Position numbers and translations under genes: made by a program. Shown here one piece after another: positions 1-8,526 of a stretch of 64,000 bases of DNA. Each line of letters begins with the position of its first letter. Within the stretch, counting starts at the first letter, position 1. The notes beneath the pieces were generated by a model that searched no databases, was not told where the DNA came from, and was given only the letters and a program-made list of their open reading frames with translations. The stretch is from JAMWDF01 sp964645405 (GTDB lineage: Bacteria; Ratteibacteria; UBA8468; B48-G9; DSTR01), in the NCBI GenBank assembly GCA_964645405.1, contig CAZYCA010000042.1, forward strand, positions 1 to 64,000. Direction: 5' to 3'.

Positions 1-124
1 CCTTCCCTGCCTGCGATAATACCAGCGTCATCGCACTGGTTAATGTCGTCTTACCATGGTCTACATGCCCTATCGTCCCTACGTTTACATGCGGCTTGCT
101 CCGCACAAATTTCTCCTTCGCCAT
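1..124 (-). CDS. tuf: Elongation factor Tu, N-terminal part (runs off left edge)
   Basis: Only the first 41 codons lie in the window. They begin MAKEKFVRSKPHVNVGTIG and continue into the G1 loop GHVDHGKTT, which is diagnostic for the GTPase domain of EF-Tu. EF-Tu delivers aminoacyl-tRNA to the ribosome in the cytoplasm. The ATG is at 124, preceded by a G-rich stretch (AGGGGGG) ending five bases upstream. Two tRNA genes lie just upstream on the same strand, the classic tRNA-tuf arrangement, so co-transcription with processing is likely. The 3' part is outside the window. Confidence 0.97.
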   Translation of the reverse strand, partial: MAKEKFVRSKPHVNVGTIGHVDHGKTTLTSAMTLVLSQAGK

Positions 125-180
125 CTTTACCCCCCTGGTATGCTCTGCCCATCTGCTTTCTTAAGACACCTCTGCTCCTA

Positions 181-252
181 AGCTGCTGATGGGAGTCGAA
201 CCCATGACCCCGTCCTTACCAAGGACGTGCTCTACCGCTGAGCCACAGCAGC
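181..252 (-). tRNA. tRNA-Thr (anticodon GGT)
   Basis: Read on the minus strand this folds as a full cloverleaf. The acceptor arm is GCTGCTG with CAGCAGC. The D-arm contains GCTCAGCGGTAGAGC. The anticodon stem CGTCC/GGACG encloses TTGGTAA, giving anticodon GGT. The T-arm contains GGTTCGACTCC. The CCA end is not encoded. The gene ends 56 bases before the tuf start codon and has its own good sigma-70-like promoter. Confidence 0.96.
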
Positions 253-264
253 AAACCAGCAATT

Positions 265-292
265 ATTTTAACACAAAACAATCCTGTGTCAA
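265..292 (-). promoter_or_regulatory. Promoter for tRNA-Thr (and tuf)
   Basis: On the minus strand a perfect -35 TTGACA (287-292) is separated by 16 bases from TAAAAT (265-270). This sits about 13 bases before the tRNA-Thr 5' end. It would allow tRNA-Thr and tuf to be transcribed independently of the upstream tRNA-Gly. Confidence 0.7.
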
Positions 293-345
293 GGGAGGTT
301 CGTTGCACTCCCTTCACCAGTACCAGCTAATCCAACCTTTTGCAG

Positions 346-417
346 AGCGGGAAAGGGGATTTGAACCCCCGACTTCGACCTTGGCAAGGTCGCACTCTAC
401 CGCTGAGTTATTCCCGC
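346..417 (-). tRNA. tRNA-Gly (anticodon GCC)
   Basis: The minus strand folds as a cloverleaf. The acceptor is GCGGGAA with TTCCCGC. The D-arm contains ACTCAGCGGTAGAGT. The anticodon stem CGACC/GGTCG surrounds TTGCCAA, giving anticodon GCC. The T-arm contains GGTTCAAATCC. CCA is not encoded. It lies between the end of the rluD-type gene and tRNA-Thr. Confidence 0.96.
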
Positions 418-426
418 ATCACTATC

Positions 427-464
427 ATTATAGAAGTTTAACTCCACACAGGCCGCTGTGTCAA
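427..464 (-). promoter_or_regulatory. Probable promoter for tRNA-Gly
   Basis: On the minus strand TTGACA (459-464) precedes the tRNA. The best-spaced -10 is TAAACT (435-440, 18-base spacer). A perfect TATAAT (427-432) also exists but is 26 bases from the TTGACA, so it would need a different -35. Which hexamer is used cannot be told from sequence. Confidence 0.5.
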
Positions 465-488
465 GACAGTCCCTCTCAAACCCGAAAA

Positions 489-1427
489 TCAACCTGTTAG
501 CAGCTGCTGCCAGTCGTTTTCCTTACCCTCACACAGTACTGTCAGAAGTCTGACAAAATCCTCCGGTAACGGTGCGGAAAAAGTCATTTTCTTTTCAGTG
601 ACCGGATGAAAAAATGACAGGCGAAAATGATGTAGCGCTACACGGTTAATAAATTTACTTTCTACTCCATACTTCCTGTCTCCCAGAACAGGAAATCCAT
701 AATGCTTCAAGCTCAGTCTAATTTGATGAGTCCGCCCTGTTACAGGAGTAACTCTGACAAGAGAAGTTTCCTGAAATCTTCGTATTAGCTTCACTCTGGT
801 TACACATACCTTACCTGAAAGATAGCACACCTGCATCGTGGTTCGGTCTGCCCTTCGCGGTGCCAGATTAATCTCCAGTGTTGTTTCCCCAGACGGAAAT
901 ACACCGGATACCACAGCCAGATAATGCTTCTCCACAACATGGGCTTTGAATTGATTGATCAGGTTCCAATAAGCCTGACTTGACCTGGCCACGACCAAAA
1001 CTCCTGATGTTTCTCTATCAAGCCGGTGAACTATTCCAGGCCGCCAGGGCCGACCGATTTCAGCAACACTGGTGTATCCAAGGAGGCGATTTACCAGGGT
1101 ATCACCATTGGCGTAACCAACAGGATGGGTCAACAATCCAGCTGGCTTATTGACAACCACGACTGCTTCATCTAAATATAGAATGTCAAGTTTTCCCTCC
1201 GCGGGAACCAATTTTTCCTCAGAAAAAGAAAAACCTTTCTCCCGCAAACACAGGGTCATTCCTGGCATAAGTCTATAGTCCGGGTCCACTACCTTACCTT
1301 CAACAACACAGAATCCACATTGGAGAAGCCGGCGCAAATAATTACGTGATAAGCCCAAACTCTGCGCCAGAAACTTGTCTATTCTGACCCCTTTCGGCCC
1401 ATCATAAATGATTTCTCGTGTGCTCAT
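489..1427 (-). CDS. rluD: RluA/RluD-family 23S rRNA pseudouridine synthase
   Basis: A 312-residue protein with an N-terminal S4 RNA-binding domain (about residues 14-60, IDKFLAQSLGLSRNYLRRL) followed by the pseudouridine synthase catalytic domain. The catalytic signature HRLDRETSGVLVVA carries the active-site Asp. The family converts specific uridines in 23S rRNA to pseudouridine, and RluD itself modifies helix 69. Which member this is cannot be settled, since RluA-family specificities differ. It lies 29 bases downstream of the acyl-CoA dehydrogenase on the same strand and is the last protein gene of the fab block. The ATG at 1427 has only a weak purine-rich upstream site. Confidence 0.92.
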   Translation of the reverse strand: MSTREIIYDGPKGVRIDKFLAQSLGLSRNYLRRLLQCGFCVVEGKVVDPDYRLMPGMTLCLREKGFSFSEEKLVPAEGKLDILYLDEAVVVVNKPAGLLTHPVGYANGDTLVNRLLGYTSVAEIGRPWRPGIVHRLDRETSGVLVVARSSQAYWNLINQFKAHVVEKHYLAVVSGVFPSGETTLEINLAPRRADRTTMQVCYLSGKVCVTRVKLIRRFQETSLVRVTPVTGRTHQIRLSLKHYGFPVLGDRKYGVESKFINRVALHHFRLSFFHPVTEKKMTFSAPLPEDFVRLLTVLCEGKENDWQQLLTG

Positions 1428-1456
1428 TACCGGTCTTTTCTAGACTTCCGAACTTA

Positions 1457-2611
1457 TCAGGTCTTCTTCAGGCGTTTAATCAGTTCCAGAGCAATGACAT
1501 TTCTCTGAATCTGGTTGGTACCTTCGTAAATCTGAGTAATCTTGGCATCCCGGAACATTTTTTCTACTGGATACTCTTTCATGTAGCCATAACCACCAAA
1601 AATCTGAATGGCCTCGGTGGTAACTTTCATTGCTGTATCAGAAGCAAAAAGTTTTGCCATAGCAGATTCCATACTTACATCTTTTTCCCCGGCATCAATC
1701 AATCTGGCAGCCTGATAAACTAAAGCCCTGGCAGCTTCAATCTGGGTTGCCATATCAGCCAGAAGGTGCTGGATTGCCTGAAAGGAACTGATTCGTTGAC
1801 CGAATTGCTGACGCTGGTGAGCATAACTTAGGGCTGCCTCAAATGCTCCCTGAGCTATACCCAGTGCCTGGGCAGCAACACCAGGCCGGCTGGTATCAAA
1901 ATTTTTTATGGTGATAAGAAATCCCATTCCTTCCCTGCCAAGAACCTGAGATTTATGAACACGACAATCCTGGAAGATAAGCTCTCTGGTAGCTGAAGCT
2001 CTGATACCCAGTTTGTTCTCCTTCTTACCGAAAGAAAAACCAGGCATACCTTTTTCCAGAATAAAAGCTGTTGCTCCCCGCGGTCCCTTACTTCGGTCCG
2101 TAGTAGCAATAACCGTATAAACTTCAGCTTCCCCGCCATTGGTAATCCATTGTTTCGTGCCGTTTAGAATGTAAAAATCTCCTTCTTTCCTGGCTGTTGT
2201 CTTCAAAACGGTAATGTCACTACCGGCTTCTGGTTCAGTCACAGCAAAAGCAGCCAGTTTTTCTCCTCTGGCAATCGGCGGCAAATATTTTCTCTTTTGC
2301 TCCTCATTACCGAAAAGAAGAATAGGAAATGTCCCCAACCCCGTACCAGCAAAGGCCAGCGCAATTCCCCCACAAACTCTACTCAGTTCCTCCACCACCA
2401 GACACATTTCAAAAACACCGTAACCCATACCTCCATATTCTTCAGGAATATAAACCCCGCACAAATCAGATTCTGCGAGATACCGAACAATTTCCCAGGG
2501 GAATTCCCCTGTCTCATCATAATGGGCACGTACAGGGGCAACCTTCTCCTCAGCAATCTTCCGAGCCAGATTCCTAATCATTAATTGTTCTTCTGTCAGG
2601 AAGTAGTTCAC
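1457..2611 (-). CDS. Acyl-CoA dehydrogenase (FAD-dependent)
   Basis: About 384 residues, the normal family size. It shows the flavin-contact motif FAVTEPEAGSD, the GGYGYMKEYPVE segment, and the catalytic-base motif QIYEGTNQIQR near the C terminus. These enzymes oxidise acyl-CoA to trans-2-enoyl-CoA and pass electrons to electron-transfer flavoprotein. The start is taken as GTG at 2611 (VNYFLTEEQ), because that matches family N termini and follows a G-rich site. An upstream ATG at 2713 would overlap fabF by 85 bases and add a non-family extension. The gene follows fabF by 17 bases. Chain-length specificity is not determinable by eye. Confidence 0.93.
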   Translation of the reverse strand: MNYFLTEEQLMIRNLARKIAEEKVAPVRAHYDETGEFPWEIVRYLAESDLCGVYIPEEYGGMGYGVFEMCLVVEELSRVCGGIALAFAGTGLGTFPILLFGNEEQKRKYLPPIARGEKLAAFAVTEPEAGSDITVLKTTARKEGDFYILNGTKQWITNGGEAEVYTVIATTDRSKGPRGATAFILEKGMPGFSFGKKENKLGIRASATRELIFQDCRVHKSQVLGREGMGFLITIKNFDTSRPGVAAQALGIAQGAFEAALSYAHQRQQFGQRISSFQAIQHLLADMATQIEAARALVYQAARLIDAGEKDVSMESAMAKLFASDTAMKVTTEAIQIFGGYGYMKEYPVEKMFRDAKITQIYEGTNQIQRNVIALELIKRLKKT

Positions 2612-2628
2612 CTTTTCCCCCTTTACCA

Positions 2629-3867
2629 CTAACGTTGGTATCTTCTCACCACCAGTGTAGCGTTGTGTCCGCCAAACCCAAAAGAATTGGAAATGGCAAC
2701 TCTTATATCGCACTTGCGCAACTGATTGGGAACATAATCAAGGTCACACTCCGGGTCAGGGAATTCGTAATTTATCGTTGGAGGAATAACACCATTTTTA
2801 ACTGAAAGGACCGTCGCAACGAACTCTACCGCCCCGGCAGCACCCAGAAGATGCCCGGTCATTGACTTAATGGAACTAACCGGTATCTGATAGGACCTCT
2901 GTCCAAAAACATTCTTGATGGCAACAGTTTCCACCCTGTCATTCAACGGAGTTGAAGTTCCGTGGGCATTTATATAGTCCACTTCCTGCGAATTAATACC
3001 CGCATCCATCAGAGCATTCAACATAGAAAGACTGGCACCCTGTCCTTCAACATCCGGGGCTGTAATATGGTAAGCGTCACAGCTCATCCCTGCTCCCGCA
3101 AATTCAGCATAAATGCCCGCCCCGCGTTTTTTAGCATGCTCTTCTGTCTCCAGAACCAGCACCCCGGCTCCCTCCCCCATTACAAAACCATCTCTCAGTT
3201 TATCAAAAGGCCGGGAAGCTTTCTCTGGCTCATTATTTCTGGTAGAAAGCGCCTTCATACTGCAGAACCCGGCCAGACCCAGAGGAGTAATGCAGGCTTC
3301 CGTGCCCCCGGCAATCACGACATCACAGACACCCGACCTGAGGAGAAATAGCGCTGTCGCTAAAGCATGAGCACCAGAGGCACAGGCGCTGACAGTACAA
3401 AAATTTGGTCCTTTCAAACCAAGGAAGATAGCGACCTGGCCAGAAGCCATATCTGGAATTAACATGGGAATCAAAAAAGGTGAAACCCGGGAAGGACCAC
3501 TTTCTCTGAGAATGGTGTGCTGCTCTTCAATTACTCTTAGCCCGCCAATACCAGCTCCAATTATCACTCCGACTCTATTCTTGTCTTCGACGTTCAGGTC
3601 AAGGCGACTATCCTTCACTGCTTCCAGGGTTGCTTTCAGCGCATACTGCACAAACTTATCCATACGCCGGCGGCTCTTCTGGTCCAGCTCTGGTAGATGG
3701 AAATTTTTCACTTCGGCTGCAATAGTAGTATCATGCCGGCTGGCATCAAAAGCTGTAATCTGGTTGACGCCACTTTCTCCCTGCAAAAGGTTTTTCCAGG
3801 AAGTGGATACATCATTCCCCACCGGAGTAACCAGCCCCATTCCGGTAACTACCACTTTTGTTCTCAT
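2629..3867 (-). CDS. fabF: 3-oxoacyl-[acyl-carrier-protein] synthase II
   Basis: A 412-residue condensing enzyme. The Cys-His-His triad is visible: Cys162 in VSACASGAHA, His in NAHGTSTPLND, and His in MTGHLLGAAGA. It elongates acyl-ACP with malonyl-ACP in type II fatty-acid synthesis in the cytoplasm. Length and the N terminus VVVTGMGLVTPVG match FabF. Its ATG overlaps the acpP stop codon (ATGA, 3864-3867), indicating translational coupling within the fab operon. Confidence 0.97.
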   Translation of the reverse strand: MRTKVVVTGMGLVTPVGNDVSTSWKNLLQGESGVNQITAFDASRHDTTIAAEVKNFHLPELDQKSRRRMDKFVQYALKATLEAVKDSRLDLNVEDKNRVGVIIGAGIGGLRVIEEQHTILRESGPSRVSPFLIPMLIPDMASGQVAIFLGLKGPNFCTVSACASGAHALATALFLLRSGVCDVVIAGGTEACITPLGLAGFCSMKALSTRNNEPEKASRPFDKLRDGFVMGEGAGVLVLETEEHAKKRGAGIYAEFAGAGMSCDAYHITAPDVEGQGASLSMLNALMDAGINSQEVDYINAHGTSTPLNDRVETVAIKNVFGQRSYQIPVSSIKSMTGHLLGAAGAVEFVATVLSVKNGVIPPTINYEFPDPECDLDYVPNQLRKCDIRVAISNSFGFGGHNATLVVRRYQR

Positions 3868-4109
3868 GCGCTTTTCTTCTTTTCAATGTAATCTATCGCG
3901 TCTTTCACCGTTCTGATTTTTTCTGCATCTTCATCAGGGATTTCCAGCCCGAACTTTTCTTCAAAATCCATCACCAGTTCCACTGTATCCAGCGAGTCAG
4001 CCCCCAGGTCGTCAACAAAAGAAGCATCTTCAACGACTTCACTACCACTAACCCCCAGTTTAGCCACTATAATCTCTTTTACTATCTTACCAATCTCTTC
4101 CCTTGTCAT
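3864..4109 (-). CDS. acpP: Acyl carrier protein
   Basis: An 81-residue acidic protein with the phosphopantetheine attachment motif GADSLDTVEL (Ser39). It carries growing acyl chains as thioesters. A perfect AGGAGG lies upstream of the ATG at 4109. The order fabG-acpP-fabF is the standard bacterial arrangement. Confidence 0.98.
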   Translation of the reverse strand: MTREEIGKIVKEIIVAKLGVSGSEVVEDASFVDDLGADSLDTVELVMDFEEKFGLEIPDEDAEKIRTVKDAIDYIEKKKSA

Positions 4110-4139
4110 CTATTCCTCCTGGTAAAAGTTTCACTCTAC

Positions 4140-4871
4140 CTACATCACCAGTCCACCATCTACACGAATAACCTGGCCTGTGATATAACCTGCCAGGTCA
4201 GAACACAAAAATAGAGCCACAGTTGCTACATCCTGTGCCTGACCAAAACGTCCCAGAGGAATCCTTTTTAGCATTTCTTGTTTTATGTTTGGTGGCAGAG
4301 AAGCTGTCATCTTTGTCTCAATAAATCCTGGCGCAATGGCATTCACATTTATCCCTGCCCTGGCGAATTCCCGCGCCAGAGTTTTGGTCAGCGCAATAAC
4401 TCCAGCCTTGGAGGCAGCATAATTAGCCTGTCCGATGTTGCCAATCTGTCCGATAACAGAGGCAATGTTTACAATCCTGCCTGCCTTCCGGCTGTACATT
4501 ATTTTGCCAATTACTTTACTACAAATGAAGGCTCCTTTCAAGTTCACAGCCAGAACCCTGTCCCAGTCCTCTTCCTCCATCCGGAGGAAAAGCTTGTCTC
4601 TGGTAATTCCAGCATTATTAATGAGTACATCCACCCGACCGAATTTCTCGACAATTTCCCGCGCTGCCTTTTCCACAGATTGCCATTGAGTAATGTCCAC
4701 CGCGCTCATTAAAAAGGGAACTTTTCCCTCTGTAAGAAAATCAGGTAAAAAATCACCAATAGCCACATCCCAGAGCCCTAAGGCATAGCCTGCCTCAGCA
4801 AAAGTCCTGGCAAGAGCCTGGCCAATCCCACCACTGCTGCCGGTGATGACTACCACTTTTTTCTCTATCAT
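4140..4871 (-). CDS. fabG: 3-oxoacyl-[acyl-carrier-protein] reductase
   Basis: A 243-residue short-chain dehydrogenase. It has the NADP(H)-binding motif TGSSGGIG near the N terminus and NNAG mid-domain. The catalytic Ser-Tyr-Lys lie in IASVIGQIGNIGQANYAASK. The C-terminal IRVDGGLVM is typical of FabG. It reduces 3-oxoacyl-ACP to 3-hydroxyacyl-ACP. A GGAGGAG site precedes the ATG. Its place between fabD and acpP supports FabG over other SDR family members. Confidence 0.96.
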   Translation of the reverse strand: MIEKKVVVITGSSGGIGQALARTFAEAGYALGLWDVAIGDFLPDFLTEGKVPFLMSAVDITQWQSVEKAAREIVEKFGRVDVLINNAGITRDKLFLRMEEEDWDRVLAVNLKGAFICSKVIGKIMYSRKAGRIVNIASVIGQIGNIGQANYAASKAGVIALTKTLAREFARAGINVNAIAPGFIETKMTASLPPNIKQEMLKRIPLGRFGQAQDVATVALFLCSDLAGYITGQVIRVDGGLVM

Positions 4872-4894
4872 AGCTCCTCCGTGCGAAAAATTAT

Positions 4895-5821
4895 CTACAC
4901 CACAAAATCCTGCATTTTTACCCTGACCATTTCCAGGCTTTTTCTATCTTCCACATGCCAAACAGAAATACCAGGAAGAATCTTTGCTACCAGACCGGAA
5001 AGAACAGTTTTCGGACCAACTTCTATAAAAAGATTAACACCATCTTCTGCCATTGCCTGCACTATTTCTACCCAGCGCACCGGAGAGTAACACTGCTGTA
5101 CGATGGCTTTTCTTATTTCCTCTAAACTGGCAACCTTCCTACCGGTAAAATTGAGGAAGACAGGATACTGGAACGGCTTAAGCAATACACCGGATAATTC
5201 TTTCTCCAGAAGACCAGCCACTGGCTTCATTAAACTGGTGTGAAAGGCTCCTGAGACCTTCAGTCTTATAGCCTTGATTTTTTGTTCCCGCAGATATGTC
5301 TCCAGCAGCCCAATTGCCGCAGAAGGACCACCAACAACTATCTGGGAGGGAGCATTAATATTGCTGATTTCTATGCCTGTAAAATTACCTGTAAGCTGCC
5401 TGACTTCTTCCAGAGACCTGCCAATGATAGCCAGCATCCCACCCTGCCTGTGGCAGGATTCCTGTTCCATCGCCTTTGCTCTCACACTTACTAAACGGAA
5501 AGCATCAACAACAGAAAGTACTCCTGCACCTACCAGGGCGGCATACTCACCCAGACTGTGTCCTGCTAAGGAAAACGTACCTTTCAAATACGGACGAAGA
5601 GCTTCCCAGCAGATAAGGTCTGCAGCCAGCACCGCGGGCTGGCAGATAAGTGTACGCATCAGCTGTTCCTCTGGTCCCTGCAAACATAATTTTTTTAAGG
5701 CTAGCCCGGTTATTTGTTCACCGATTTTCAGAATATGCTCCGCTTCACGAGTCTCCATAAAGTCAGCAGCCATACCTGCATACTGAGAACCCTGCCCTGG
5801 AAAAATGATACCTACTTTCAT
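4895..5821 (-). CDS. fabD: Malonyl-CoA:ACP transacylase
   Basis: About 308 residues. It shows the N-terminal motif FPGQGSQYAGM, the nucleophile elbow GHSLGEYAAL (Ser89) and the downstream catalytic His in GAFHTSLMKP. It transfers malonyl from CoA to ACP. The start is chosen at ATG 5821, which overlaps the fabH stop as ATGA and has AGGTGG upstream. An in-frame GTG at 5830 is three codons earlier and less likely. Confidence 0.97.
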   Translation of the reverse strand: MKVGIIFPGQGSQYAGMAADFMETREAEHILKIGEQITGLALKKLCLQGPEEQLMRTLICQPAVLAADLICWEALRPYLKGTFSLAGHSLGEYAALVGAGVLSVVDAFRLVSVRAKAMEQESCHRQGGMLAIIGRSLEEVRQLTGNFTGIEISNINAPSQIVVGGPSAAIGLLETYLREQKIKAIRLKVSGAFHTSLMKPVAGLLEKELSGVLLKPFQYPVFLNFTGRKVASLEEIRKAIVQQCYSPVRWVEIVQAMAEDGVNLFIEVGPKTVLSGLVAKILPGISVWHVEDRKSLEMVRVKMQDFVV

Positions 5822-6807
5822 CCTGTCCACCTGATAAGATTGGCTCCCCAGGTAAGCCCGCCTCCGAAAGCCACGGTGAGTATCAGTTTCCCCGGACTGA
5901 TAAGTCCCTCTTTTCTTGCTTCGTCCAGCGCCACTGGAACCGAAGCAGCGGACATATTCCCGTACCGCTGAATATTGACATAAAACTTTTCGATCGGCAA
6001 CCCTGAATTCCTGGCCACCCCATTGATAATTCTCAAATTTGCCTGATGGGGTATAACCAGGTCAACCTCTTCCGGCTTAATCCTAAAACGCTGCAATAGA
6101 TTTTTTACTGCTTCCGACATAGAAATTACCGCTATTTTAAAAAGGGTAGAACCTTCCATTTTGAGATAATGAAGCCTTTTCTCCACCGTCTGGACAGAAG
6201 CCGGTAGCCGCGAACCACCTGCTGGTACATAAACCAGGTCTTCATACTGTCCGTCAGCTGCCAGCAGCGAACCAAGAAGTCCGCTATCTTCTTCTGGCCA
6301 GGTACCTACCACCGCAGCTCCTGCACCATCACCGAAAAGTACACAGGTAGTTCTATCTTTATAATCAGTAACCCTGGTCATACATTCAGCCGCCACAACC
6401 AAAATCCTGCGGTAGGTGCCGGTAAGAACTAACACCCGGGCCAGCTCCAGACCATAAGGAAAACCAGTACAGGCAGCCTGGATATCAAAAGCAGGAACCG
6501 GACCCATTTTCAGTTTCCTCTGAATACTACAGGCAGTGGAAGGCAGCGGCCTATCCGGAGTGACTGTAGCGCAGATGAGACAATCAATTTCTGTAGGTGC
6601 AAGGCCAGCATTTTCACATGCCAGTCGTGCCGCTTCCGCTCCTAAATCAGAGGAAGCCTCTTCCGGGGCACAGACACGGCGCTGGCTGATACCGGTTCTG
6701 GTTGTAATCCACTCATCACTGGTTTCTACCATGCGCTCTAAATCTTGATTGGTAAGTATTTTTTGGGGCAAAAAGGAACCAGTCCCTAAGATAGTGGCAG
6801 ATATCAT
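5818..6807 (-). CDS. fabH: 3-oxoacyl-[acyl-carrier-protein] synthase III
   Basis: About 329 residues, with catalytic Cys113 in AACTGFPYGLELA, His in IPHQANLRII and Asn in GNMSAASVPVAL, the FabH triad. It starts fatty-acid synthesis by condensing an acyl-CoA primer with malonyl-ACP. ATG 6807 overlaps the plsX stop (ATGA). An in-frame TTG three codons earlier is the alternative. No strong ribosome site is seen, consistent with coupling to plsX. Confidence 0.97.
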   Translation of the reverse strand: MISATILGTGSFLPQKILTNQDLERMVETSDEWITTRTGISQRRVCAPEEASSDLGAEAARLACENAGLAPTEIDCLICATVTPDRPLPSTACSIQRKLKMGPVPAFDIQAACTGFPYGLELARVLVLTGTYRRILVVAAECMTRVTDYKDRTTCVLFGDGAGAAVVGTWPEEDSGLLGSLLAADGQYEDLVYVPAGGSRLPASVQTVEKRLHYLKMEGSTLFKIAVISMSEAVKNLLQRFRIKPEEVDLVIPHQANLRIINGVARNSGLPIEKFYVNIQRYGNMSAASVPVALDEARKEGLISPGKLILTVAFGGGLTWGANLIRWTG

Positions 6808-7808
6808 CGGAGACAAACCCCGGTAACGTCAGAAAGAGAGGAAATTAATTTTTTCTCCACCGCCACCTGGCCCTGGCGAATGGCGTTGGCAATAGCCCTG
6901 GGAGAAGAACGACCATGGCTGATAATTACCAGGCCATTTACCCCCAGCAGCAACCCTCCACCATACTCAGCATAATCGCACCGCCTGGCAAAGTTGCGAA
7001 AATGCGACCTCAGCACTAAACTGCCCAGCTTGCCCAGAAGGTCCCGGGAAAGCTCACGGCGAAGAATAGAACGGAAGGAACGAAAGAGACCTTCACTGGC
7101 CTTAAGAATGATATTACCTGTGAACCCATCACAGACAAGTACGTTAACCTTACCCTGAAAAATATCCTGACCTTCTACATTTCCAGCAAAATTAACAAGG
7201 TGTGAGTGTTTTTGAAACAGTTGAAAAGTTTCACGGCGCAACTCATCGCCCTTGGTCGGTTCCTCTCCCACATTGAGCAATCCTACCACCGGGTCGGGCA
7301 TGTTCAGAAGAATCCGGGCGCAGCAGCTTCCCATAAGACCATATTGAAACAGATGTAATGGCTTGGGACTTGTATTGGCACCCACGTCCAGGGTAATGGT
7401 ATAAGAACCTGTGGTAGTGGGTAACAAAACAGCAATGGCTGGCCTTTCTATACCGGGCAACATTCCCAGACACGAAATAGCCAGTGTAACAAAGGCAGCA
7501 GTGTTGCCGGCACTGACAGCACCATCAGCTTCTCCTTCTTTCACCAGATTAAGGATTCTGGCCATCGTACTATCCCTTTCTTTAACCAGCTTCAGGGAAA
7601 CTTTGTCTGCCATACTCACAAAAGTTTCGGTGGGCAGTATTTTCAGGTTTGCGGGACTTTCAGACTGCATCAGGCTTGCTATTCTTTCCTCAGAGCCGGC
7701 CAGAATAAGTTCCAGACCCTTGTGCTGCAGTGCCATCAATGCGCCTTTCACAGGGGCGGAGGGGGCATTATCACCACCCATCGCATCTATAGCTATCCTG
7801 GTAACCAT
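6804..7808 (-). CDS. plsX: Phosphate acyltransferase PlsX
   Basis: About 334 residues, opening with IAIDAMGGDNAPSAPVKGA, the PlsX signature. The segments GAVSAGNTAAFV and VCDGFTGNIILK are also conserved in the family. It converts acyl-ACP to acyl-phosphate for phospholipid synthesis. ATG 7808 is preferred. An earlier in-frame ATG at 7886 would overlap rpmF by 67 bases. The rpmF-plsX-fabHDG-acpP-fabF order is classical and ties ribosomal protein, lipid and fatty-acid genes together. Confidence 0.96.
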   Translation of the reverse strand: MVTRIAIDAMGGDNAPSAPVKGALMALQHKGLELILAGSEERIASLMQSESPANLKILPTETFVSMADKVSLKLVKERDSTMARILNLVKEGEADGAVSAGNTAAFVTLAISCLGMLPGIERPAIAVLLPTTTGSYTITLDVGANTSPKPLHLFQYGLMGSCCARILLNMPDPVVGLLNVGEEPTKGDELRRETFQLFQKHSHLVNFAGNVEGQDIFQGKVNVLVCDGFTGNIILKASEGLFRSFRSILRRELSRDLLGKLGSLVLRSHFRNFARRCDYAEYGGGLLLGVNGLVIISHGRSSPRAIANAIRQGQVAVEKKLISSLSDVTGVCLR

Positions 7809-7819
7809 AGCCTGCCAAT

Positions 7820-8020
7820 CTACCTTTCTTCCTTTGACTTTTTCACCCGCGGGGGCAGTAGAAGCCTGTCCCGGTAATAGCCGCAACTGGGGCAGACACG
7901 ATGGACTGGTTTCAGTGTCTGACAGTGGCTGCAGGCAACAAGAGGGACCAGGTCTATGTGGTCATGACTTCTGCGTTTCCCTGTCCTGCTATTGGAATGC
8001 CTTCTTTTGGGATTGGGCAT
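7820..8020 (-). CDS. rpmF: 50S ribosomal protein L32
   Basis: A 66-residue basic protein beginning MPNPKRRHSNSRTGKRRSH, with a zinc-ribbon pair CSHC and CPSC. This is the L32 pattern with all four cysteines present. AAGGAGG lies upstream of the ATG. It ends 11 bases before plsX. Confidence 0.96.
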   Translation of the reverse strand: MPNPKRRHSNSRTGKRRSHDHIDLVPLVACSHCQTLKPVHRVCPSCGYYRDRLLLPPRVKKSKEER

Positions 8021-8035
8021 AAAAAAGCCTCCTTC

Positions 8036-8524
8036 TTATGTTGTTGACGCCAGCTTTCTCCTCAGAGCTTCCTCTACGACTGGAGGAACAAAGAAACTGA
8101 CATCCCCTTTTAACCGTGCAATCTCTCTGATAAGTGAAGAACTGATGTAAAAGAAATCAGTCCGGGGCAAGAGAAATACTGTCTCTACCTGCGGATAGAT
8201 CACACGGTTGGTAGTAGCCATCTGAAATTCATATTCAAAATCTGAGACTGCCCTTAATCCTCTGATTACTATGCTGATTCCCTGGGTCCTCAAAAATTCT
8301 ACTAAAAGGCCACGGAAAATTTCTACCTTCACTGATGGTTCATGCTTAAAAACTGCCTCCACAAGAAACTTCCGTTCCTCTGCCGTAAAAAGGCATTCCT
8401 TCCCTGTGGCTGCGGCAACTGCCACAATAACCCTGTCAAAAAGTTTAAGACTTCGTTCAATCACATCTATATGACCGTAGGTAACAGGGTCAAAAGTACC
8501 GGGATAGACACAGGTTTTTTCCAT
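8036..8524 (-). CDS. coaD: Phosphopantetheine adenylyltransferase
   Basis: About 162 residues, the usual CoaD length. It starts MEKTCVYPGTFDPVTYGHID with the nucleotidyltransferase TxGH motif (Thr15, His18). The C-terminal ISSSLIREIA motif binds ATP. It makes dephospho-CoA from 4'-phosphopantetheine. ATG 8524 fits family starts, while an upstream ATG at 8638 would add 38 non-conserved residues overlapping rsmD. This is one of three CoA-pathway genes in the window, with coaX and coaB. Confidence 0.96.
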   Translation of the reverse strand: MEKTCVYPGTFDPVTYGHIDVIERSLKLFDRVIVAVAAATGKECLFTAEERKFLVEAVFKHEPSVKVEIFRGLLVEFLRTQGISIVIRGLRAVSDFEYEFQMATTNRVIYPQVETVFLLPRTDFFYISSSLIREIARLKGDVSFFVPPVVEEALRRKLASTT

Positions 8525-8526
8525 GC

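Noticed and set aside
189..500. 103-codon plus-strand frame over the tRNA region
   Set aside because: It runs antisense through two clear tRNA genes and has no protein-like features.
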